Shown here: positions 11,901 through 20,400 of the stretch, in pieces
How positions within the stretch are numbered: the stretch's first letter is position 1
Layout of the letters: each line of letters starts with the position of its first letter
Source: Lewinellaceae bacterium
GTDB taxonomy: Bacteria; Bacteroidota; Bacteroidia; Chitinophagales; Saprospiraceae
Assembly (NCBI GenBank): GCA_020636005.1
Contig: JACJYR010000011.1
Location: 1 to 64,000, forward strand
DNA length: 64,000 nucleotides
Direction: 5' to 3'
Translations under genes and position numbers: made by a program
Notes under the pieces: generated by a model
Seen by the model: only the letters and a program-made list of their open reading frames with translations
Databases searched by the model: none
Told to the model about the DNA's origin: nothing

Positions 11901-13421
11901 ATAAGACCTGCTTAAAGTGGTGCCTGTGTTTACAATGTAAAGATGGCTGTTCGTTCCCGCTACCGAGTGCGTGATTGATTGGAAGTTGTTGTCGTTGATA
12001 GAAAGTACCGTAGTGGTAGTTCCCCCGGTGTTATTAATGCCGTTCAGCGTACCAGATGTGGCAGCATTGAAAGTCCACCCGTTGATGTTGTTGGAGTTGA
12101 TGTTGATGGCCACGGTGGCAGCGCCGGTGTTCTGGATGAGGTTGGTCGTCCCGCTGGTGGCGTTTGTCGCGTTGCCGGAGAGGGTGTTGCTGTTGATGTT
12201 GACCGTAGCAGCGGAGGCCGAGGAAACGATGCCGGTAAAAGCCCCCGAAGTGGCCGTGGTGTAGGTACAGTTCGTAATGGTGTTGTTGTTGATGGAAATG
12301 GTGTTTCCAGCGGCAGTAGCGCCGGCAGCGTTTTCAATAGCGGTCAATGCCGAAGTGGTCGCCCCCGATTTAACGGTAATGATATTGTTGGAAATGGTCG
12401 CACTGGCACTGGTGGCAGTGTTGTTGAAAATGCCGCGCAGGGTGGTGGCATGGTTGGCGCCGCCGCCGTCGTTGTTGTTAATGGTGTTGAAGGAAATGTT
12501 GATGCCGTACTGGACCAGGGTGCGGATGCCCGCTGCTGGGCTGGTGGCTGCGCCGCCGCCGTAGTTTTTGATGGTGTTGCCGGTTGCCAGCGAGGCACCG
12601 CCCACGTCGTTCCCCGTGTCCGCAAACGTAAAGGGCGTAGCAGCGGCAAAGCCGATAAGGGCGATGCCGATGTTGCAGTTTTGGATGGTGTTGTTGTAAA
12701 ATTTATTGTTGGAATTGGTGCCCGCTGCATCCGTAACCGTCACGATGGTAGTAGCGGCAGTGGGCAGCGCGTTCATCACATCAATGCCCCTCGAACCGTC
12801 CACTGCCGGGGCCGTGCCGGCGGCATTGTTGATGCGGTTGAGCGTAATAGTGCAGTTCTTTATGGTGTTATTTTGGGCGCCGTTGGTGGCACTGGCCTTG
12901 TAAAGGGCATAGCCATATTCCATGGTTGACGGGTTCGTGGTGTTGGCAGGGTTTTCTGCCAGGTCAATCCCGTCAATGGTCACATAGTCGGCGCCTACCA
13001 GGCGCCAGATGCCGTCCTGCACGGCGGTACCCGGCGTACCAGTGCCGCCAGTATAGGCAGTGATCACAGGGTTGGCACCAACGCCGCTTTTCCGGAAAAT
13101 AATCTGATCCGTCACGGTTCCTGTCGCAGTGAGCGAAATGGTGGCGGAAATGGTTTCAGAATAGCCGGCATCCACTTCAAAGATGACGCCGCCGCCCCCC
13201 ACGCCCTGCGAATTCAGGTCGGCGACCGCCGATGCAATGGTGGCATAATCCACGGGGATGTTGAATGTGCCCGACAATTGGCCATTGGCAACAATGGGAA
13301 ATAATAAAGAGGCCACGATAAAAGAAACCATCGCCCATCGCTTCATTGGATAGAAACCTGTGGGCTGTGCCTGGCCTGGCAACATGGTCGTGGGTGGATT
13401 GAGGGTTGTAAATCTTTTCAT
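5958..13421 (-). CDS. Giant secreted parallel beta-helix protein with SprB-like repeats, paralogue B
   Basis: A 2487-residue protein. A 25-residue pre-region is followed by a signal peptide (MVSFIVASLLFPIVANGQ). Next come a first Asn/Thr-rich beta-helix (about 50-985) closed by STPDIGADEG, and a module (about 987-1150) with DATGV and YFVVAQD motifs. A second beta-helix (about 1150-1830) is also closed by DIGADEF. Seven SprB-like repeats of about 83 residues follow (about 1837-2427; core PTCGTPSGTIVVNATG and LEYSIDNG). The last 55-60 residues form a C-terminal domain with YQASMTITS and the end CTP, resembling the '3-coathanger stack' family. No enzyme motif is visible; an adhesive or gliding-associated surface role is inferred from SprB-like repeats. 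Paralogues flank it on both sides in the same orientation. The start is supported by the pre-region and leader shared with paralogues A and C. Confidence 0.88.
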   Translation of the reverse strand: MKRFTTLNPPTTMLPGQAQPTGFYPMKRWAMVSFIVASLLFPIVANGQLSGTFNIPVDYATIASAVADLNSQGVGGGGVIFEVDAGYSETISATISLTATGTVTDQIIFRKSGVGANPVITAYTGGTGTPGTAVQDGIWRLVGADYVTIDGIDLAENPANTTNPSTMEYGYALYKASATNGAQNNTIKNCTITLNRINNAAGTAPAVDGSRGIDVMNALPTAATTIVTVTDAAGTNSNNKFYNNTIQNCNIGIALIGFAAATPFTFADTGNDVGGASLATGNTIKNYGGGAATSPAAGIRTLVQYGINISFNTINNNDGGGANHATTLRGIFNNTATSASATISNNIITVKSGATTSALTAIENAAGATAAGNTISINNNTITNCTYTTATSGAFTGIVSSASAATVNINSNTLSGNATNATSGTTNLIQNTGAATVAININSNNINGWTFNAATSGTLNGINNTGGTTTTVLSINDNNFQSITHSVAGTNSHLYIVNTGTTLSRSYNNNTFTNLVINTTGSVTFFSDGISLSATGTETMSGNSIVTGFSKTGAGGTVTIRNTNASSATGSTMTWSNNNFSNITLTGATTFSGLINTDGGAPTKTITSNTINNLTGGTNAITGISSSFIGGTASSISSNTITNITGQGAITGITIGTSGSATTLTLSGNTITNLTSSGTGGAVTGLSFSNPSTTTNITGNTIRTLSSTGASSTVVGITIGGGATVNLSGNTVNTLSSSGATSPVVNGISVSSGTTVNVFKNKIYDLLQSGAITTTSPAVNGMLFSGGTTVNAYNNLVGDLRATAASLTDAIRGISVTSTSSSTTYNISFNSVYLAASSSGTNFGTTGVFHTTSATATTATLNLRSNIIVNASVPAGTGLAVAYRRSSTALTNYGSASNNNMFYAGTPGASNLIFSDGTNLLQTLAAYKALSGLTPRDQQSVSENPPFLSTTGSSANFLHINTAIATQAESGGVTVAGVADDYDGDTRNVSTPDIGADEGSFTLADMSGPSIVYTALGNNTSTTTSGFANVVITDATGVEGMAGIRPRVYYKRSTDANAFNDNTNATDGWKFAEANGSSSPFDFTIDYSLIMGGVAPGNIVQYFVVAQDIVGTPNVSINAGTFAAPPASVALTAAEFPIGGTPNSYVISTAYNGAYNVGVGETYETLTTAGGFFAALNAGVATGNITVNITSDLTEDGTNALNQMAEEGMGGYTLTIQSGAPTERLISTAFAGGMIRLNGADRVTFDGRVSESGMYLRFRNTSTSGQAFVFLNDATNNTIRSCFVEGANTSTTSGTIVFGTSTGTLGNSNNTIVECDIRDRSDAAGVPANAIYSSGTSTALNGSNTISGCNVFNWTNSGVLVSSTGAGNGWTINPSSFYQTAPRSAALVAISILGGSGHSVLNNAIGGSQPNAGGSFLATSSTFRGINLTVGTTSATSVQGNTIKNIRSTATGFTSSYGIILNSGFANIGNITGNTIGSSDPNERFEINGDSYGINVASSSNINVSNNTIDNFGTNATPSTGQYYFGIQASGTGAHTVMNNTVTNLTNASVPDASFNTQTIGINITATGVQTVIGNTVSNTGNTSAIANPSTGFNNRIWGIIISGTAVGTAVEKNRIFNLYGTSPTTGARADVVSGLQAQSTANGTFSNNMVSLDGGSASDRVLLGIAELSTSPAVANYYYNSVSISGTASTANATAAFLKSSTSTVNVKNNIFSNSRTGGTGLHFAVSNASATGWPATASDFNDLYSANPAATGQWIASVVTFTGWQAAQPGGSGGDANSKSVAPVFVAANDLHLVTGANPLLDGAATPIGGITTDFDGDTRDGSTPDIGADEFTPPPCVPPVVSAPTITQPTCAAPTGTIVVNATGSSTLEYSINNGTSYQASATFSGLAPGSYFIKAREVSNQVCMAAFGSNPVAISALPSAPTVNAPTVTQPTCGTPSGTIVVNATGAGTLEYSIDNGANWQISPTFSGLTPGNYDIAVRLQGDPTCTTMYGSNPVAIDAVPSAPMVSTPTLTQPTCSIPSGTIVVNATGAGTLEYSIDNGANWQASATFGSLTPGNYDIAVRLQSDPTCTTAYGSNPVAIDAVPSAPMVGIPTVTQPTCGTPSGTIVVSATGAGTLEYSIDNGATWQVSATFSGLTPGNYNIAVRLQSDPTCTMVYDNNPVAINTAPSAPAVSAPTLTQPTCAVSTGTIIVNATGAGTLEYSIDNGTTWQTSATFGSLTPGNYDIAVRLQSDPTCTTIYGSNPVAIDAVPSAPMVSAPTLTQPTCGTPTGTIVVNATGAGTLEYSIDNGTTWQVSATFPGLTPGNYNIAVRLQNDPTCTTTYGSNPVVLNTPVAPTISSVLVAQPTCGSPTGTIAINAAGGGTLEYSVNNGMSYQASPIFTSMLPGSYDILVRQVSDPACVTVYSGNPVVLNVPMDCCPPTLAVNLNPIPNDTYQASMTITSNGLVPYGGNVVFGAFDAVELQPGFEVAPGGTLTVVLAGCTP
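6150..7915 (-). repeat. Seven in-frame SprB-like repeats of about 249 bp
   Basis: Coding repeats inside paralogue B recur with a period close to 249 bp; the CCGGGTTGCT landmark falls near 6427, 6678, 6929, 7178, 7427 and 7676. Each unit encodes about 83 residues starting at a TQPTCG motif. The middle units are highly similar in DNA, pointing to recent expansion or homogenisation. Confidence 0.8.
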
Positions 13422-13656
13422 GTTAAAAATAATTGATTGTTATAGTGGTATGGAGGGCTGCTCCTTTTTTCGCTGGGACGGTTTCATATCAACATCCTTG
13501 CACGTCAGGGCTGTCGTATTTATGGTATAGGCTACAAACACCAACTTATCAGAAAGCACTTGCTGACTGCTGGGATCGGGATGCTGTTTCCAGCATCTTT
13601 TTAGAGGTTTCCAAAAAAAATTGGCTCTACTATGATTTCATGTTGCTCGTTTTAGT

Positions 13657-13772
13657 GACCTCGGAGAGGTCAAATGTTGGTAGTAGCAGAGAAAATGATA
13701 ACAGCATCCGGTATTTTGACCTCGGAGAGGTCGCACCCAGCCTTTCTACCAATGTTTGACCTCTCCGAGGTC
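13657..13772. repeat. Three copies of the palindrome GACCTCGGAGAGGTC
   Basis: Copies lie at 13657-13671, 13718-13732 and, inverted, 13758-13772 (GACCTCTCCGAGGTC). Each can fold into a 6-bp stem with a 3-nt loop. Spacing (61 and 40 bp) is not regular. It could be a REP-type cluster or a set of binding sites upstream of paralogue B. Confidence 0.65.
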
Positions 13773-14184
13773 GCCAACCTGGGATCGTAAATGAGCTAAA
13801 AAAATAAGCGATGGGATCCTGTCCCTTGCGTATCCCAAGGCAGCCAAGGAAAGAATGCGAGGTCTTAAAGAAGAAAAGCATGGTTGGGAGTTCAAGGCTT
13901 CCCGGCAGGCTTCAGTTCTAAAAAATATAATTGTCGGCGCTGTCTATAAAAGGGCAATGAAAAAAAATTGGCGCAAAGGCGAAGGTATAACCCCTTCTAT
14001 GTCAGTAGATTAAAAACGGATTAAAAACGGATTAAACATTAATGACAAGCCTTTGGCCCTGCTGGAAGGATGGGAGAACGATAGGATAAGCGCTTGCAGT
14101 GCCCGCTCCATCCGATCCCATGTGCTGGCCAGAATTTTAAGGGGCGGTTGACTGCCTTTTATGCCAAATAACCACAAATAAAAA

Positions 14185-14216
14185 TGCCGGACTCCCCTGC
14201 AACAGGAAATCCGGCA
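14185..14216. repeat. Hairpin TGCCGGA...TCCGGCA, shared with 5505-5534
   Basis: Second copy of the spacer hairpin. Here an inner CCTG-CAA-CAGG stem strengthens the fold. It lies 258 bp past the stop of paralogue C, just before the 31-bp repeat. Confidence 0.55.
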
Positions 14217-14239
14217 CTGATATAACTTTTGCCGTATTC

Positions 14240-14270
14240 GTAACGATGAAAAAATAACCTCCCTATTTTG
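14240..14270 (+). repeat. 31-bp dispersed repeat, copy 2
   Basis: Differs from copy 1 at one base (AACCTCCC instead of AACTTCCC). As with copy 1, it sits between the GCCGGA hairpin and the 3' end of the next beta-helix gene. Confidence 0.7.
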
Positions 14271-14406
14271 GTTTTGTAAACCCCGGCAAGGGATTGTTAT
14301 TTTACGATAACATCATTCCTGAAATCTTACCATCCATTGCTTCTCGCAGCCTACTGCCGAAAGGGTAGCAGGTATGGTTTAAGACTGAAAAACGGATGGT
14401 TTTGTA

Positions 14407-14448
14407 GCTGTTGGCCGTTAGCCTTGCCAAAGGCAAATGGCCAACAGC
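14407..14448 (-). terminator. Possible terminator hairpin after beta-helix paralogue C
   Basis: GCTGTTGGCC / GGCCAACAGC form a 10-bp stem, with an inner GCCTT/AAGGC stem in the loop. It starts 26 bp past the stop of the minus-strand gene. The following tract on the minus strand is only weakly T-rich, so termination efficiency is uncertain. Confidence 0.4.
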
Positions 14449-14473
14449 CAACAACCAACAGTTTAGCCGCCAG

Positions 14474-17400
14474 TTACGGCGTACATCCCGTCAACACGAT
14501 CTCGAACACAGCGCCCAGTACCACCTCGAAGTTGGCCTGTAGCTCTATGGAATTGAACGCACCGAATACCACATTCCCACCGTTCGGCACCGTGCCGTCG
14601 GAGGTGATGTCCATCGAAGCCTCATAGGTTCCATCTGCGATAGGGTTCGAGTTCACTGCCAGCGTGGGCGGGCAGGCCGGGCCGACGATGGTGACGAGGT
14701 AGTCCTCCGTTTCGCCATAGCTATAGGTGCCGCAAGGAGGCGGTACAGAACTGCCTTCCGTGAAAACGATCCTCATGCCCGTAGTGCCCAGCGTAGCGGA
14801 TCCCGGTATCGTGACGTTGCCCATCGGTATCGTGTTCAGGCCGGTCGTCGGGCCAAAGGAATACACCAGTTCGCCCGCATCGGTATAGTCACCGTTTTGG
14901 TTGTAGTCTATGTAAACTGCTACCCAGGCATCATAATGGTTGCCGCTGCAGGAACCGTTCCTGATCCGGAGGTCGTAGGTGGAACCCTGGTTCACCGTGG
15001 TGTTAAAAGCCGTGTTGTCGGTATAGGTCTCACAGGTAGTGGGCAAAGAACCGGCAACGATGGTATTGAAAAATACCGAGTCGATCTTGGTATCGCCCGC
15101 GAAGTCGGCATTCGATGCACAGTAGCACTGATAGAACGGGGCCATGGTCACTTCCAATGGCGTCGAGGCAGCCATCATGCCGGAACTGGTGCAGGTGACC
15201 ACGCACTGGTACCAGGTAGCGGCGGCCTGCGATGTCGTCAGCGTTGGGTTGGTTTCCCCGGTAATGTCGGTATAGGTCACATTGTCGGGGGAGGATTGCC
15301 ATTGGTAGGTGATGTCAGCACCACTGGATGCCCCCATGAGCGTCAGGTTGAAGCTCGAACCAGGACAGACCGGGTTGGCAGAAGCTGTTGTTGTACCTGC
15401 CGCAGGTGTTCCCGTACAAGCAACCGCAGGATCTATCGTGATGCAGTAATCTTCCGCCTCGCCGGAACCGAAGCTGGTACAGGCATCGCCAGATCCATTA
15501 GTATTGAACTCGATTCTCGAACGGATCCTCATCCTTGTCAGGCCGGTCGTGGCAGCTGCCGGAATCGTTATGTTTATCGTGCCGGTCATGGCGTTTGTAT
15601 AAACCTGTGCCCATTCCGACGCATCGAAAGTCCCGTCCTGGTTGTAGTCGATCCAGACCGATACGATGGCATTGAAACTATTGTCAGTCGTTACGCTGAG
15701 CGCATAAGTGGCCCCGGCCACGACATTGGTGGTCGCTGATTCCAGGCTATAGTTCCCGGGGGAGCATCCGGCCGTGGTGTTGTTGATACCGTTGAAGGTA
15801 ACGTTCGTGATACAGGCATCGCCTGTACTGGCAGGGATGCAGTAGGCAGCACATTCGCAGGGGTTCGTATTCATTAAAACCTCCACTGGCGTCGAGTTGG
15901 CCATCATGCCGGAACTGGTGCAGGTGACCACGCACTGGTACCAGGTAGCGGCAGTCTGCGAGGTCGTCAGCGTTAGGTTGGTTTCCCCGGTGATGTCGGT
16001 ATAGGTCACATTGTCGGGGGAGGACTGCCATTGGTAGGTGATGTCAGCACCACTGGATGCCCCCATGAGTGTCAGGGTGAAGTTCGCACCAGAACAGACC
16101 GGGTTGGCAGAAGCTGTTATTGTACCTGCCGCAGGTGTTCCCGTACAAGCAGTCGAAGGGTCAATCGTGATGCAGTAATCTTCCGCCTCGCCGGAACCGA
16201 AGCTGGTACAGGCATCGCCAGATCCATTTGGACTGCCAGTGTTCCTTGAGCGGATCCTCATCCTTGTCAGGCCGGTCGTGGCAGCTGCCGGAATCGTTAT
16301 GTTTATCGTGCCGGTCATGGCGTTTGTATAAACCTGCGCCCATTCCGACGCATCGAAAGTCCCGTCCTGGTTGTAGTCGATCCAGACCGATACGATGGCA
16401 TTGAAACTATTGTCAGTCGTTACGCTGAGCGCATAAGTGGCCCCGGCCTCAACATTGGTGGTCGCTGATTCCAGGCTATAGTTCCCGGGGGAGCATCCAG
16501 CCGTGGTGTTGTTGATACCGTTAAAGGTAACGTTCGTGATACATGAAGTACCTGTACTGGCAGGGATACAATAGGCAGCACATTCGCAGGGGTTCGTATT
16601 CATTAACACCTCCACCGGCGTCGAGGTGGCCATCATGCCGGAACTGGTGCAGGTGACCACGCACTGGTACCAGGTAGCGGCGGCCTGTGAGGTCGTCAAC
16701 GTTGCGTTGGTTTCCCCGGTAATGTCGGTATAGGTCACATTGTCGGGGGAGGACTGCCACTGGTAGGTGAGGCCAAGGCCCGGTAGCGGGGAGTTGGCCA
16801 GCGAAAGGGTGAAGTTCGCACCGGAACAGACCGGGTTGGCACTTGATACCGTGTTGCCCGGATCGGGGGTGCCGGTACAACTACTACCAGCCTCGATGGT
16901 GACGCAATAGTCTTCCGTTTCGCCAAAAGAGGCTACGCCACAGGGCGCCATGCCGGTAGTGTAGGTAACCCGCACCCGCATCCTGGTGGTGCCAAGGGTA
17001 GCCCCGCCAGGCACTAACACATCCACTGTCCAATCTAGGTTATTCCCGGAAGTCAGGATAAATTCCTCGCCGGCATCGGTGAAATCACCGTTTGCGTTCC
17101 AGTCGAACCACGCTCTGCACTGGTCACCTGAGAAGCCTGCGCCGTTGGTCACGTTCAGGGTATAGGTGCTACCGGTCGAAATGGTCGTTCCCAGGTTGGT
17201 ATAGTCGGTATAGCCGTCTGCGTCGTCGCTGCAAACGGAAGAGTTGTTGATCGTTACAAAGGTCACGTTGCTGATAAACTCATCCCCTGTGCAGCCAGCT
17301 GTCGTAGAAGACGCTGTGCAGAATGCACCGCATTGGCAGGCATCAGGGTTGAGCATCACCTCCAATGGCGTCGAGGTGGCCATCATGCCGGAGTTGGTGC

Positions 17401-20400
17401 AGGTGACCACGCACTGGTACCAGGTAGCGGCGGCCTGCGAGGTCGTCAACGACGGGTTGGTCTCCCCGGTAATGTCGGTATAGGTCACATTGTCGGGGGA
17501 AGACTGCCACTGGTAGGTGAGGCCACTGCCCGGTAGCGGGGAGTTGGCCAGCGAAAGGGTGAAGTTCGCACCGGAACAGGCCGGGTTGGCACTTGATACC
17601 GTGTTGCCTGGGTCGGGGGTGCCTGTGCAATTGGTGCCCATTGCAATGGTGACGAGGTAGTCCTCCGTTTCGCCATAAGAATAGGTGCCGCAAGGAGGCG
17701 GTACAGAACTGCCTTCCGTGAAAACGATCCTCATGCCCGTAGTGCCCAGCGTCGCCGATCCCGGTATCGTGACGTTGCCGATCGGTATCGTGTTCAGGCC
17801 GGTCGTCGGGCCAAAAGAATAGACCAGTTCGCCCGCATCGGTATAGTCACCGTTTTGGTTGTAGTCTATGTAGGCTGCTACATAAGCCCCGTAATGGTTG
17901 CCGCTGCAGGATCCGTTCCTGATCCGGAGGTCGTAGGTGGAACCCAGATCCACCGAAGTGTTCAACGCCGTGTTGTCGGTATAGGTCTCACAGGTGGAGG
18001 CCAAAGAACCGGCAACGATGGTATTGAAAAATACTGAGTCGATCTTGGTGTCGGCCGTATTGGTGGCGTTCGATGCACAGTAGCACTGATATACCGGGTT
18101 CATGGTTTCCTCCAGTGGTGTTGAGGGGGCCATCATGCTGGAGTTGGTGCAGGTTACCATGCACTGGTACCAGGTAGCAGCGGTCTGCGAGGTCGTCAGG
18201 GTAGGGTTGGTCTCCCCGGTAATGTCGGTATAGGTCACATTGTCGGGGGAGGACTGCCACTGGTAAGTGAAGCCAGTGCCGGGCAGCGGCGAGTTGGACA
18301 GTGACAGGGTGAAGTTTTCATTGGGACAGACCGGGTTGGCGGTCGTCAAGGTATTGCCCGGATCGGGGGTGCCGGCGCAAGGGGCGGCGGTCGAAGTGAA
18401 TTCGTCGGCGCCTATGTCCGGGGTGGAAGCATCCCGCGTATCCCCATCAATATCCAAAGTCACTCCTGCAATTGGAGTACCTGCACCATCCAATAAAGGA
18501 TTGTTCGCAGTGGCCAGGTGCAGATCGGACATGGATACGAAAATAGGTTCGATGTCCAGGGAGTTGGCATCCATGCTCGTTGCCGCTTGCCATGCTGCGA
18601 GGGTCGTATAATTGGTGCCATTGAACCTTCCCGTGTTGTTGGTGGCACCTGTGCCGGCGCAACGGAGGAGGTTGTAGTCCAAAGTCGATCCCGCAAGCGT
18701 GGTAGCAGTGGTATAATAGGCCCAAACATTCCCGCCCAGGGAAGACCCTGTCACATTGAAAATGTTGTTCCTGACGTCAATATTGGTACAAGCGCTGCCA
18801 ATGTTGCCGTCACCATTGGCAAATGCAGCGCTCAAACCTGAGCTTGAGTTGTTGAGCTGGCCTGAAAGGTGTACACTGTTGTAGTAGTATTTGTCGCCAT
18901 AGCCAGCGCTTGCAAGGATTCCCGTCATGTTCCAGACACCGCTGATACCGGTCGAGGTAATATTGGAAACCATGTTGTTGTACACCTGCGCATTGGATGG
19001 GTTTCCAACGGTAGTATAGGTCGTACTGGTAACCGCAATGCCGTATATTTTGGGTGTGCTTGAACCGGTATAAGACAGGTCATGTATGTAGTTGTTGTAA
19101 CAAAGTCCGTTTTTAAAGTCCAGCAAACGGATACCACCGAATGGAGTGGATGAGGTGTTCGTTGCGTTGGCCACGTTTTGAACCTCATTTCCGGCGACAA
19201 CCAACCCATCTTGCCTGTCTGCATTGATGGCCAACAGGGAAAAGCCTTCCCCTGCTACTGCCGTCCCGAAATTGTTATTGGAAACGACATTGTTTTGATC
19301 GGGGGAGTTTGCTGCAAAACCAAAAAGGGCGAGGCCGTATTGGGTCTTGCGGAACAGGTTGTTATCAAACGTATTGTTGTTGTTCAACTCTGTGCCGGCA
19401 GCCGTTATAGAAATAGTGGCATTTCCGCCTACATAGGCCCCTGAATACGTCGTCGTTGAGGAATTGCCCTCAATGATACAGTTCTTAACCGTGTTGTTGT
19501 TTGAGCCGTTGCCAGTGGCCGGCGAGGACAGCCACAGCACGGCATTGCCGGATGTGGAAGTTGTGGTATTGGAAATGGTAAGATCCCTGCTGCTGCTGCC
19601 GTTGTTGCTTCCATCAATGATGACGTAATCTGCACCGTTCAATTTGATGATCGACCCCGGGCTGACCGCCTCTGTTATGGTGGCCGTCACCGCACTTGCA
19701 GGCCTGATGGTCAGCGTGTTGGCCATGCTCGCACTTGGGTTGCTGTTAATCACGATGGGGAAGGTCTCGTTGGTGCTGTAGTCGGCATCTAACAGCTCAA
19801 AAACGACTGCTCCATTGACACATTTAGAGTTGTAATCAGCCACAGCAGCCGTTAGGGTAGCATAGTCGCCCGCTGCCCCAACCGTGTAGGTACCCGAAAG
19901 CGATGCCAGGTTGGTATAGGAACTTGGCGTGGTTGGCGGTGTACCCGCAGCCGGTGGGTTTGCACTAAATCCACCCGCACCAGTAGGGGGAGACGCACCC
20001 ACGTTGGGGGTGCCTGCGTTGTCCTGGGCTACTATATAATAATGTATCACGTCGCCGTTGACAGAGCCTGCGCCAATGGTGAACTCATACTGATCGCTAC
20101 CTAAAGAGGTGGCTGTAGCTGCCGTAAATGGCCCGCCCGGGGCATTGATGCTCCAGTAACACACCGGCAGGCCAACGCCTGCAGTAGGCACCCCACTGGC
20201 ATCCGTGATGGTGGCGACCAGCATCCGTGAACCGGGGGTGCATGAATTGTCCAGGGGCGTATAGACGATGTTTGGCGGGTTGATATCAATGGCGATGCCC
20301 GTGAACTCGTCGGCGCCGACATCTGGCGTAGAAACGTTGCGGGTGTCGCCGTCGTAGTCATCTGCAATGCCGGCAACTGTCATACCCCCGCTTTCCAACT

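Larger units (their letters stand above)
13422..14473. other. 1.05-kb spacer between beta-helix paralogues C and B
   Basis: No supported gene. It holds three GACCTC palindromes (13657-13772), an AT-rich stretch with GATTAAAAACG repeats (about 14009-14040, some 590 bp upstream of the start of paralogue B), the GCCGGA hairpin (14185-14216), the 31-bp repeat (14240-14270) and a 10-bp-stem hairpin (14407-14448). A stretch near 13865-13930 resembles the spacer upstream of paralogue C (near 23250-23320). Confidence 0.6.

Noticed and set aside
11137..12929. Overlapping plus-strand frames (255, 97 and 316 codons) in beta-helix gene B
   Set aside because: Shadows of the Asn/Thr-rich repeat coding on the minus strand, rich in Val/Leu/Pro without membrane or domain pattern.
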